Positions 15,101 through 21,932 of a stretch of 21,932 bases of DNA are shown piece after piece (position 1 is the stretch's first letter; each line of letters begins with the position of its first letter). The stretch comes from an uncultured Collinsella sp. (GTDB lineage: Bacteria; Actinomycetota; Coriobacteriia; Coriobacteriales; Coriobacteriaceae). Location of the stretch: the NCBI GenBank assembly GCA_900552145.1, contig URYW01000023.1:1-21932 (forward strand), written 5' to 3'. Position numbers and translations under genes: made by a program. The notes under the pieces were generated by a model. It was not told where the DNA came from. It made no database searches and saw only the letters and a program-made list of their open reading frames with translations.

Positions 15101-15106
15101 TATACT
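15101..15106 (+). promoter_or_regulatory. possible -10 element for gltX
   Basis: TATACT lies about 40 bases upstream of the gltX ATG at 15147. The region 16-20 bases further upstream has only a poor -35 match (TTGTGC at 15076-15081). The element falls immediately downstream of the long palindrome, so that repeat may influence expression. Confidence 0.4.
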
Positions 15107-15146
15107 GATGCGGTTAGACATCCATCCTGCAATCGAGGAGATTTCC

Positions 15147-16622
15147 ATGGCATCAGACGTTCGCGTCCGCTTTGCACCCTCACCGACGGGCAAGCTGCAC
15201 ATCGGCGGCGCCCGCACCGCTATCTATAACTGGGCTTTCGCCCGCGCAAACGGCGGCACGTTCATCCTGCGCATCGACGACACCGACCCCACCCGCTCCA
15301 CCGACGAGAACACGCAGATCATCCTGCGCGCCATGCGTTGGCTGGGCCTGGACTGGGACGAGGGTCCCGAGGTGGGCGGCGACTTTGGCCCCTACGCCCA
15401 GACCGCGCGCCTAACCCTATACAAGCAGGCCGCCCAGAAGCTTTGGGACGAGGGCAAGGCCTATCCCTGCTTCTGCACCAAGGAGCAGCTCGACGCCGAC
15501 CGCAAGGCCGCGCAGGAGCGCAAGGACCCCTTCCAGGGATATCAGCGCCGCTGCCGCGATCTTGATCCCGAGGAGGCCCGCCGCCGCATCGAGGCCGGCG
15601 AGTCCTACGTCCTGCGTATTAAGGTGCCCGAGGACCGCGGCGACGTCGTCATCCACGACGCCGTCCACGGCGAGGTGACCTTCGACGCCAAGGAGCTCGA
15701 CGACTTTGTCATCTTCCGCTCCGATGGCACGCCCACGTACAACTTCGCGACCGTCGTCGACGACGCCATGATGAAGATCACCCATGTCATCCGCGGCGAC
15801 GACCACCTGTCCATCACCCCGCGTCAGGTCATGGTCTACGAGGCCCTCGGCGCGCCCGTGCCTACGTTCGCCCACATCTCCATGATCTTGGGTGCCGACG
15901 GCAAGAAGCTCTCCAAGCGCCACGGCGCCACCTCGGTGGAGGAGTACCGCGACGCCGGCTACCTGTCCGACGCCTTCGTCAACTACCTGGCGCTGCTCGG
16001 CTGGTCGCTCGACGGTGAGACCACGATCATCCCGCGCGATGTCCTGGCCAGCAAGTTCTCGCTCGATCGCATCTCCAAGAACCCCGCGACCTTCGACCCC
16101 AAGAAGCTCGATTGGGTCAATGCCGAGTACATCAACGGCATGTCCGATGCTCAGTTTGCCGACGAGATCATGGTCCCCGAGCTGCACGAGGCGGGTCTCA
16201 TCGAGGGTAATGTCGAGTACGGCGAGGATTGGATCGATGCGCTTGCCGCCATCGTCAAGCCGCGCACCAAGATGCCGGCCGACGCCGTGACCGTCGCCGC
16301 TCCCATCTTTGCCACGGCCGAGACGCTCGAGTATGACGAGAAATCCGTCAACAAGGGCCTGGCCAAGGAGGGCATGGGTGTCATTCTGGATGCCTCCAAG
16401 GCCGCGCTCGAGGGTGTGAACGAGTGGACGGCTGCCAATATCGACGCCGCGCTTGAGCCGCTGCCCGAGCAGATGGACCTCAAGAAGCGCGTGGTGTTCC
16501 AGGCCGTGCGCGTCGCCGTCTGCGGCAACATGGTGAGTCCTCCGCTGGGCGAGACCATGGCGCTCATCGGCCGCGACGACTGCCTGGCGCGCATCGACCG
16601 CGCCCGCACGATGGCGCTGTAA
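15147..16622 (+). CDS. gltX: glutamyl-tRNA synthetase
   Basis: This class I aminoacyl-tRNA synthetase charges tRNA(Glu). I start at ATG 15147 (MASDVRVRFAPSPTGKLHIGGARTA) because GAGGAG at 15134-15139 is well placed and homology begins at once; an upstream ATG at 15108 lies within the leader. The product is 491 residues. The HIGH motif is at 18-21 (HIGG), and the KMSKS-type loop is KLSKR at 254-258. A CFC...RRCRD region near residues 107-136 resembles the zinc-binding insert with the last ligand changed. The C-terminal helical anticodon-binding domain ends the protein. Whether it is discriminating, or also charges tRNA(Gln), cannot be decided. A terminator follows. Confidence 0.97.
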   Translation: MASDVRVRFAPSPTGKLHIGGARTAIYNWAFARANGGTFILRIDDTDPTRSTDENTQIILRAMRWLGLDWDEGPEVGGDFGPYAQTARLTLYKQAAQKLWDEGKAYPCFCTKEQLDADRKAAQERKDPFQGYQRRCRDLDPEEARRRIEAGESYVLRIKVPEDRGDVVIHDAVHGEVTFDAKELDDFVIFRSDGTPTYNFATVVDDAMMKITHVIRGDDHLSITPRQVMVYEALGAPVPTFAHISMILGADGKKLSKRHGATSVEEYRDAGYLSDAFVNYLALLGWSLDGETTIIPRDVLASKFSLDRISKNPATFDPKKLDWVNAEYINGMSDAQFADEIMVPELHEAGLIEGNVEYGEDWIDALAAIVKPRTKMPADAVTVAAPIFATAETLEYDEKSVNKGLAKEGMGVILDASKAALEGVNEWTAANIDAALEPLPEQMDLKKRVVFQAVRVAVCGNMVSPPLGETMALIGRDDCLARIDRARTMAL

Positions 16623-16645
16623 TCGCTGCGCAAACGTATGTATCC

Positions 16646-16680
16646 GAGCCCCGTTCACTCAGAGCGGGGCTCTTGTTTCT
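16646..16680 (+). terminator. gltX rho-independent terminator
   Basis: An eight-base stem GAGCCCCG (16646-16653) / CGGGGCTC (16665-16672), followed by TTGTTTCTG, lies 24 bases after the gltX stop. Confidence 0.8.
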
Positions 16681-16711
16681 GTAGACGTATGGGATAGGAG
16701 GTGCTGGGGCT

Positions 16712-19165
16712 ATGGCCGAGCAACTTTCGCTGTTTGGTTCGCCGGAACCGGAGGAAGCTCCGAAGTCCGCGGCTCCTGCCGCCGTCCCGGCGCAGCCCGA
16801 GCCCGTACCCGAACCCGTCGTCGCCTATGCGAGCGTAGTCCTCGACATCCCGACGCGTGCGCTGTCCGAGCCATTCGCCTACGGCATCCCCCGGTCCCTT
16901 GCTAACGAGGCGCAGATCGGTTCCACTGTCCTAGTTCATTTTGGCAACCGTGCGGCCGCGGGCTATATCGTCGACATTGCGCCTGAGCTGGGCGACCTAC
17001 GGGGCAACAACGCCATCTGCCCTTCGCGCATTAAGCCCGTCGAAGCTATCCTCAGCAAGCCGCTCTTTACCGCCGAGGCGGCCCGTATCGCGTGCTGGAT
17101 GAGCCGCGAGTATGTCGCGACACTTTCCGAGTGCCTGCGCCTGTTCTTGCCACCGGGTGGAAGCCCGCGTGTGGTCAAGGGCGACGATGGCGTGTGGACG
17201 GTTGAACGTCCCGCCGTCAAGCCTATCCAAAACCGCTGGGTCATGCTCACGCCCGAGGGATTTGACTATACGCCGCCCAAGACCGCCGTTCGCCAGCGTC
17301 AGCTCATCGAGGCGCTCCAGTGCGGACCGGTCACGACGCGCGACCTCAACCTTCTCTATAACAGCATGTCGGCGACCATCAAGGCGCTCGAAAAACGCGG
17401 CGTCGTGGTGGTGGAGGAGCGCCGCGCCTGGCGTGGCTGCAGTGAGCAGACCACGCTGTCCTCGGCAAGCGGCAAGGCGCCGGTCGCACTTACCAACGGC
17501 CAGCAGCAGGCGCTCGCGCAGATTGAGCGCGCTCGCCTGGATGCGCACGGCGACGTGGTGCTCGTGGACGGTGTTACGGGCTCCGGCAAAACTGAGGTCT
17601 ACCTCTCAGCTATCGAGCGCGTGCTGGCCGCCGGCCGTTCGGCCTGCGTGCTCGTGCCCGAGATCTCGCTGACGGCCCAGACCGTCGGCCGTTTCCGCTC
17701 GCGCTTTGGCGAGACGGTCGCCGTGTTCCATTCGCGCCTTTCGGCCGGCGAGCGCCTGGACCAGTGGGATATGGTCGCCAGTGGTGCGGCCCGCGTGGTC
17801 GTCGGCGCCCGCTCGGCGCTCTTTTGCCCGCTCAGCGACTTGGGTCTCATCATTATCGACGAGGAGCACGAGACCAGCTACAAGCAGGGCTCCAGTCCGC
17901 GCTACCACGCGCGCGAGGTAGCGGCCGAGATGGCGCGCCGCTACCGCTGCCCGCTCGTTTTGGGCTCTGCCACGCCTTCTGCCGAGGCCCGCGATCGTTG
18001 CCGCCGTGGCGCGTATAACGGTGCCACATGGACGCGCGGTGAGATGCCCGAGCGCCCGGGACACGCCGTGTTGCCTACGGTTCGCATTGCCGACCTGCGC
18101 CGCGAGTTCGCGCACGGTAGCCGCTCCATGTTCTCTAAACCTCTGATGGAAGGCCTGGAGCGTGTGGTCGAGCGCCGCGAAAAGGCCGTGTTGCTGCACA
18201 ACCGGCGTGGCTTTGCGCCCTTCCTGATGTGCCGCGAGTGCGGATGTGTCCCCACGTGCAACCACTGCTCCACCGCGCTCACGTACCACGTGCGCACGCA
18301 CACGCTGCAGTGTCCCACCTGCGGTTCGTCCTGGCGCGTGCAGCCGTATCCCGCGCCCACGAGCCGTTGCCCCAAATGTGGCAGTCGCTACCTGGCAAAA
18401 ATGGGTATGGGCACTCAGCAGATCGAGGACGCACTGCACCAGATGCTTCCCGAGGACGTCGCCATTATTCGCATGGATGCCGATTCCACGCGCGGCAAGG
18501 ATGCGCACAAAAAGCTGCTCGAGCAGTTCGATGCCGCCGATTGTGCGGTGCTGCTGGGCACCCAGATGATCGCCAAGGGCCTCGACTTTCCCGAGGTCAC
18601 GCTCGTGGGCGTGGTCAATGCCGACTTTGCCCTCAAGCTGCCGGACTTCCGCGCAGGGGAGCGCGCCTACGATCTGCTGGAGCAAGTCGCCGGCCGTGCC
18701 GGTCGTGGTGATCGCCCCGGCGAGGTGATCATCCAGACCTACCTGCCCGATGATCCGGTCATTCGCGCCGTCGCTGAGCACGACCGTTCGATCTTTACCG
18801 ACTACGACCTGGACCAGCGCCGCGACGCGCTGTACCCGCCGTTTGTTCGCTTGGTCAACTTCTATTTGTTGTCGGCGAACCGAGACGACGCGCAGGACTA
18901 CATCGGGCGCATTGCAAAGCTTCTTAAGCGCCGCTGGCATGCCGCCGCGCCCGACTTTTTGCGGGCGGGCAGCGCGGTGCCGCAGGTGCTGGGCCCGGCT
19001 TCGGGTGTAATCGAGCGCGCCAAGGACCGTTACCGCGTCCGTCGGCTTGTGAAGTCGCCCGTGGGGTACCATGTCTCTGATGATATTGACGCCTGCCTCA
19101 AAGAGGTGGGCTCCGTGTGTGGCGTGAGCGTGAGCGTTGACGTCGACGCCTATGATTTGATGTAA
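16712..19165 (+). CDS. priA: primosomal protein N' (replication restart helicase PriA)
   Basis: PriA recognises stalled replication forks and starts replisome reloading. The product is 817 residues, within the family range. An acidic Pro/Ala-rich N-terminal tail (1-40) precedes the 3'-DNA-binding domain. The helicase has Walker A in DGVTGSGKTEVY (about 285-296, Lys292) and Walker B DEEH at about 383-386 (IIIDEEHETSYKQ). The cysteine-rich zinc module lies at about 507-556 (CRECGCVPTCNHC ... CPTCGSSW ... CPKCG), with eight cysteines. MGMGTQQIEDAL replaces the usual GTGTE-type segment. TAGGAGG upstream supports ATG 16712. No obvious own promoter is seen after the gltX terminator. def follows after 18 bases, so priA, def and perhaps fmt belong together. 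Confidence 0.96.
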   Translation: MAEQLSLFGSPEPEEAPKSAAPAAVPAQPEPVPEPVVAYASVVLDIPTRALSEPFAYGIPRSLANEAQIGSTVLVHFGNRAAAGYIVDIAPELGDLRGNNAICPSRIKPVEAILSKPLFTAEAARIACWMSREYVATLSECLRLFLPPGGSPRVVKGDDGVWTVERPAVKPIQNRWVMLTPEGFDYTPPKTAVRQRQLIEALQCGPVTTRDLNLLYNSMSATIKALEKRGVVVVEERRAWRGCSEQTTLSSASGKAPVALTNGQQQALAQIERARLDAHGDVVLVDGVTGSGKTEVYLSAIERVLAAGRSACVLVPEISLTAQTVGRFRSRFGETVAVFHSRLSAGERLDQWDMVASGAARVVVGARSALFCPLSDLGLIIIDEEHETSYKQGSSPRYHAREVAAEMARRYRCPLVLGSATPSAEARDRCRRGAYNGATWTRGEMPERPGHAVLPTVRIADLRREFAHGSRSMFSKPLMEGLERVVERREKAVLLHNRRGFAPFLMCRECGCVPTCNHCSTALTYHVRTHTLQCPTCGSSWRVQPYPAPTSRCPKCGSRYLAKMGMGTQQIEDALHQMLPEDVAIIRMDADSTRGKDAHKKLLEQFDAADCAVLLGTQMIAKGLDFPEVTLVGVVNADFALKLPDFRAGERAYDLLEQVAGRAGRGDRPGEVIIQTYLPDDPVIRAVAEHDRSIFTDYDLDQRRDALYPPFVRLVNFYLLSANRDDAQDYIGRIAKLLKRRWHAAAPDFLRAGSAVPQVLGPASGVIERAKDRYRVRRLVKSPVGYHVSDDIDACLKEVGSVCGVSVSVDVDAYDLM

Positions 19166-19183
19166 CAACCCGAAAGGATGGCC

Positions 19184-19720
19184 ATGGAAGCCAACGGAAT
19201 CGTACTGTCGCCCGACCCTCGTCTGCGCCAGGAGTGCGCCGTCATCGAGGAGATCACCCCGGCGATCGAGGCGCTTGCCGAGAAGATGAAGAAGATGATG
19301 TTCGAGAACGGCGGTTGCGGCCTGGCTGCCCCGCAGATCGGCGAGCTCATTCAGCTTGTCACCATCGACTGCGACTACAGCGACAAGAACGACTATGACC
19401 CCTACGTGCTCATTAATCCCGTCATTGTTGAGCAGAGCGACCATCTGGTGCCCTTTAGCGAGGGCTGCCTTTCCATTCCTGGCATTAGCTGCGAAATCGA
19501 GCGTCCCGACCATGTCGTCGTCGAGGCGTACGACTTGGACGCCAACCTGATTCGCTATGAGGCCACGGGCGACCTGTTCTGCGTGTGCCTGCAGCACGAG
19601 ATCGATCACCTGCACGGCAATACCATGTTCGAGCGACTCAAGCCCATGCAGAGGATCAAGGCAGTCAAGGAGTACCAGGACGCCCTGGCCCGCGGCGCTC
19701 GACCGGGCGAGACGGAGTAG
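19184..19720 (+). CDS. def: peptide deformylase
   Basis: This metalloenzyme removes the N-formyl group from new proteins, and pairs functionally with fmt, which adds it to the initiator tRNA. Two in-frame ATGs exist. At 19178 the AAAGGA motif directly abuts the codon, whereas at 19184 it lies five bases away, so I choose 19184 (178 residues). The three motifs are complete: GCGLAAPQ (44-51), EGCLS (93-97, metal ligand Cys95) and HEIDH (138-142, ligands His138 and His142, catalytic Glu139). It is separated from fmt by a 321-base gap containing a palindrome and a terminator, so the pair is not strictly one transcript. Confidence 0.96.
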   Translation: MEANGIVLSPDPRLRQECAVIEEITPAIEALAEKMKKMMFENGGCGLAAPQIGELIQLVTIDCDYSDKNDYDPYVLINPVIVEQSDHLVPFSEGCLSIPGISCEIERPDHVVVEAYDLDANLIRYEATGDLFCVCLQHEIDHLHGNTMFERLKPMQRIKAVKEYQDALARGARPGETE

Positions 19721-19728
19721 GTTTGTCC

Positions 19729-19824
19729 GTCCCCGGGGCGCCCGCCTATATCATCCCGTGCTCAAACATTCTCGCTGCGCTGCGAAACTGCGCGCGGGAC
19801 GATATAGGCGGGCGCCCCGGGGAC
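19729..19824. repeat. 96-base long-armed palindromic repeat between def and fmt
   Basis: Arms of 30 bases (19729-19758 and 19795-19824) are inverted copies with one mismatch, and pairing can extend by three more positions after a second mismatch. The arm core is CCCCGGGGCGCCCGCCTATA. The 36-base centre contains a smaller hairpin (TTCTCGC...GCGAAAC). The element begins eight bases after the def stop. It is similar in architecture to the repeat between metK and gltX but differs in sequence. Confidence 0.75.
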
Positions 19825-19901
19825 TACGTTGACGCTGCTTGTCTCGCCCGGGTGCCGTTGGGCCAGGGAGGGGCGTCTTCGCTGATAATTGCTTTGTTGG
19901 A

Positions 19902-19934
19902 AGAGCTGCTTTTATTGCGGCTCTTTCTTTGGTT
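19902..19934 (+). terminator. terminator upstream of fmt
   Basis: An eight-base stem AGAGCTGC (19902-19909) / GCGGCTCT (19917-19924) with one G-T pair is followed by TTCTTTGGTTTT. It probably ends the priA-def transcript. Confidence 0.7.
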
Positions 19935-20041
19935 TTGGGTATATTTGTTCTTGTTGAAATGTTATTGCGGATGGGCTGGTGACTTGGCTTTCCGCTGTTA
20001 TTTGTAGCCGTCTCGGCTTTGGTTGAGGGGAGACGTTCTTT

Positions 20042-20962
20042 ATGCGTATTGTGTTTATGGGTACGCCTGATTTTGCTGTGCCTTCGTTGACTTCGCTCGT
20101 CGAGGCTGGGAATGAGATTGCGCTTGTTGTTACTCGTCCCGATGCTGTTCGCGGACGTGGTAAAAAGTTGGAGCCGTCTCCTGTTAAGGCCAAGGCGCTT
20201 GAGCTTGGTCTGCCGGTTGTTGAGGCTAATCGTATGACGCCTGAGGTTGTTGAGGCGCTCCAGACTGCCCAGGCTGACATTTTCTGTGTGGCTGCTTATG
20301 GCTGCATTTTGCCCGATGAGGTGCTGCATATGGCACCGCTCGGTATTGTGAATGTTCATGCGTCCTTGCTGCCTCGATGGCGTGGAGCCGCTCCCATTCA
20401 GCGTGCCATTCTTGCTGGTGATGAGGTTGCTGGCGTTTCTATCATGCGCATCGGGCATGGCGTGGATACTGGTGCTTATTGTGCTCAGGCTTCCACGTCG
20501 GTTGCCGGTAAGCATGCTGAGGCACTGACTATGGAGCTTGGCGAGCTGGGCGGCAAACTGCTTGCCGATACGCTTCCTTCCCTTGCCGACGGCACCGCCG
20601 TGTGGACCGAGCAGGATGAATCTCTCGTCACGCATGCTGCCAAGATTTCCAAGCAGGAGATGCGTCTGGATCCGCACATGGCGGCGCTTGATTGCGTGCG
20701 TCATGTGCTTGCCTCGTCCGACACCGCTCCCGCTCGTTGCGTGATTGCCGGCAAGTCGGTTCGCGTGCTCGATGCTGCGCCAGCTGATGTGTCGCTTGGC
20801 GAGGGTCAGGTTCTCATTAAGGCCAAGCGTGTTTACCTTGGTCTTTCCGATGGTGCGGTTGAACTGCTTGAGGTTAAGCCCGATGGCAAGCGTGCCATGG
20901 CCGCTTCTGCTTGGGCTGCTGGGCTGCAAGGCGCCGATCTTATCTGGGGTGTTTTATCATGA
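20042..20962 (+). CDS. fmt: methionyl-tRNA formyltransferase
   Basis: It formylates Met-tRNA(fMet) with 10-formyltetrahydrofolate. Length is 306 residues, as usual. The N-terminus MRIVFMGTPDFAVPSL is canonical. The catalytic triad can be read: Asn104 and His106 in NVHASLLPRWRGAAPIQ, and Asp142 in HGVDTGAYC. The smaller C-terminal OB-like domain follows. ATG 20042 has a GGGGAG site. Codon use is unlike that of gltX and priA: third positions are rich in T (GTT, GCT, CGT, GAT), especially in the first 100 codons. The stop overlaps the rsmB start (ATGA), so the two are coupled. Confidence 0.97.
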   Translation: MRIVFMGTPDFAVPSLTSLVEAGNEIALVVTRPDAVRGRGKKLEPSPVKAKALELGLPVVEANRMTPEVVEALQTAQADIFCVAAYGCILPDEVLHMAPLGIVNVHASLLPRWRGAAPIQRAILAGDEVAGVSIMRIGHGVDTGAYCAQASTSVAGKHAEALTMELGELGGKLLADTLPSLADGTAVWTEQDESLVTHAAKISKQEMRLDPHMAALDCVRHVLASSDTAPARCVIAGKSVRVLDAAPADVSLGEGQVLIKAKRVYLGLSDGAVELLEVKPDGKRAMAASAWAAGLQGADLIWGVLS

Positions 20963-21932
20963 GCAAGCTGTCTCCCGCGCGCAAGCTTGCGCTCGATGTG
21001 CTGATGGAGGCCGACCGTCGCGGCATGTATGCGCGTGACGTGCTGTCCTCTCGCGCATCTGCCAAGGCCATTGACCAGCGCGATTCCGCTTTTGCCGCTC
21101 GCTTGGCGCTGGGTGTTGCCGCCACGCAGGGTATTTTGGACGAGCTGCTCGATCGGTTTCTTGATAAGCCTAAAAAGGTTGCGCCGCGTGTTCGCATGGC
21201 GCTTCGTATCTCGGCCTTCGAGATGCTTTATCTGCATACGCCTGGTCGCGCTGCGGTGAGTCAGGGCGTTGAGCTGGTGCGCAGCGGAGCTAAGTCTGCC
21301 GCCGGTTTGGCCAATGCCGTGCTGCATAAAGTCGCGGACAACGTTAAGGACTTTGCCACGGCGTCCGATGTAGATGAGTCTGAGCGACGCCTGGTTCGTC
21401 TGTCGCGCCTGATGGGACTGCCGCGTTGGCTGTGCGCTCGCATTATGGCATCGATCGACACGCCAGAGGGTGCGCTTAACTTTGCCGGCAATCTGGCCCC
21501 CGCGCCACTGGCCCTGCATGAGAACGCCTTTGCGCCCAAGCCCGATCCGTATATCTCGCAGCTCGTCGCGCCTGTCTTCCCGGGCTGCCATGCCCCGGTT
21601 GATGCCCAGGTTACCGTTGCTTCGGGTGTGTTTGAGCGTGCTGCCGCGGTGGCGTCTGATCTCAACGCGCAGCTTATCGCCACGGCTGCCACGCGCCCTG
21701 GTAGCTGCCTTGAGATTGGTGCCGGTCGTGGCACCAAGACCTATGTGATGATGTGTCAGGCCAAGCGTGCGGGCTATGAGCGTCAGCATACGGCGCTCGA
21801 TCTGCATGATCGCAAGTGCGATCTGAATCTCGCTCGCCTGCATAAGGCCGGTATTCAGGGCGTTCGTACGGTTTCGGGTGATGCTTGCGAGCTCGATGAG
21901 GTTCTCACATCGTTTGATGCCTTGCGCTGTGA
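20959..21932 (+). CDS. rsmB: 16S rRNA cytosine-C5 methyltransferase RsmB/Sun (3' end outside window)
   Basis: The frame from ATG 20959 is open to the window edge (324 codons; the usual total is about 440). Residues 1-135 form a NusB-like RNA-binding domain (ARKLALDVLMEADRRG, RDSAFAARLALGVAATQGILDELLDRF, MALRISAFEMLYL). The SAM-binding motif I is at about 250-258 as LEIGAGRGTKT, differing from the usual DLCAAPGGKT. The two catalytic cysteines of the family (motifs IV and VI) would lie beyond the window. Its start overlaps the fmt stop, a common fmt-rsmB pairing. In codon use it shares the T-ending bias of fmt at its beginning. RsmB is most likely; another member of the RsmB/NOP family is possible. 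Confidence 0.87.
   Translation, partial: MSKLSPARKLALDVLMEADRRGMYARDVLSSRASAKAIDQRDSAFAARLALGVAATQGILDELLDRFLDKPKKVAPRVRMALRISAFEMLYLHTPGRAAVSQGVELVRSGAKSAAGLANAVLHKVADNVKDFATASDVDESERRLVRLSRLMGLPRWLCARIMASIDTPEGALNFAGNLAPAPLALHENAFAPKPDPYISQLVAPVFPGCHAPVDAQVTVASGVFERAAAVASDLNAQLIATAATRPGSCLEIGAGRGTKTYVMMCQAKRAGYERQHTALDLHDRKCDLNLARLHKAGIQGVRTVSGDACELDEVLTSFDALRC

Larger units (their letters stand above)
19721..20041. other. 321-base gene-free gap between def and fmt
   Basis: No credible gene is visible; the small frames crossing it have no recognisable features. It holds a long palindromic repeat (19729-19824), a terminator (19902-19934), a T-rich stretch, and the fmt ribosome-binding site GAGGGGAG around 20025-20032. 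A promoter for fmt must lie between about 19935 and 20020, but I see no convincing hexamer pair. Confidence 0.55.

Noticed and set aside
15417..16658. A 413-residue minus-strand open frame
   Set aside because: Antisense shadow of gltX, crossing the gltX terminator; no recognisable domain.
17606..19615. A 669-residue open frame on the minus strand
   Set aside because: It is the antisense of priA and def, which have complete motifs. Long antisense frames are expected at this G+C content; no domain is recognisable.
19751..20929. A 392-residue minus-strand open frame
   Set aside because: Antisense of fmt, extending into the def-fmt palindrome; His/Asn/Arg-rich as expected from complementing T-ending codons.
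1..21932. tRNA, rRNA, CRISPR, toxin-antitoxin, prophage or defence genes
   Set aside because: I looked through the gaps and both strands and saw no cloverleaf, repeat-spacer pattern or characteristic protein motifs for these.

Overview
The window looks like a chromosomal segment from a high-G+C actinobacterial anaerobe of the class Coriobacteriia, most likely Collinsella or a close relative. This assignment rests on gene style, the conserved block metK, gltX, priA, def, fmt, rsmB, and the type of intergenic palindromes. It is inference, not a database result.

Layout. (1) Bases 1-6197, plus strand: seven tightly overlapping cobalamin genes. They are a histidine phosphatase (cobC-like), cbiB, cobD, cobQ/cbiP, cobA/cobO, cbiC and cbiJ. 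They cover two corrin-ring steps (reduction of precorrin-6A and methyl migration in precorrin-8X), corrin adenosylation, side-chain amidation, synthesis and attachment of the aminopropanol linker, and probably alpha-ribazole phosphate dephosphorylation. The block is visibly more G+C-rich than the rest and ends without a clear terminator. (2) Bases 6232-9649, minus strand: a MacAB-like efflux operon (adaptor, ATPase, permease). The permease gene carries an in-frame stop 28 codons before its natural end, right beside the end of the cobalamin block. (3) Bases 9782-11515, minus: a membrane-anchored L,D-transpeptidase. (4) Bases 11665-13272, minus: a fused iron-sulfur L-serine dehydratase, preceded by a 119-base structured palindrome. 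(5) Bases 13583-14863, minus: metK. (6) Bases 15147-21932, plus: gltX, priA, def, fmt and the start of rsmB, covering translation, replication restart and protein N-terminal formyl-methionine metabolism.

Three long, near-perfect palindromes of roughly 96-119 bases sit in three intergenic gaps between about 13.3 and 19.8 kb (upstream of sdaA, between metK and gltX, between def and fmt). They look like dispersed palindromic elements or structured RNA units. I found no tRNA, rRNA, CRISPR array, transposase gene or phage gene. No single new system stands out. The best leads are the palindromes, the interrupted permease at the composition boundary, and the cbiB/cobD junction, where no sensible start codon exists.
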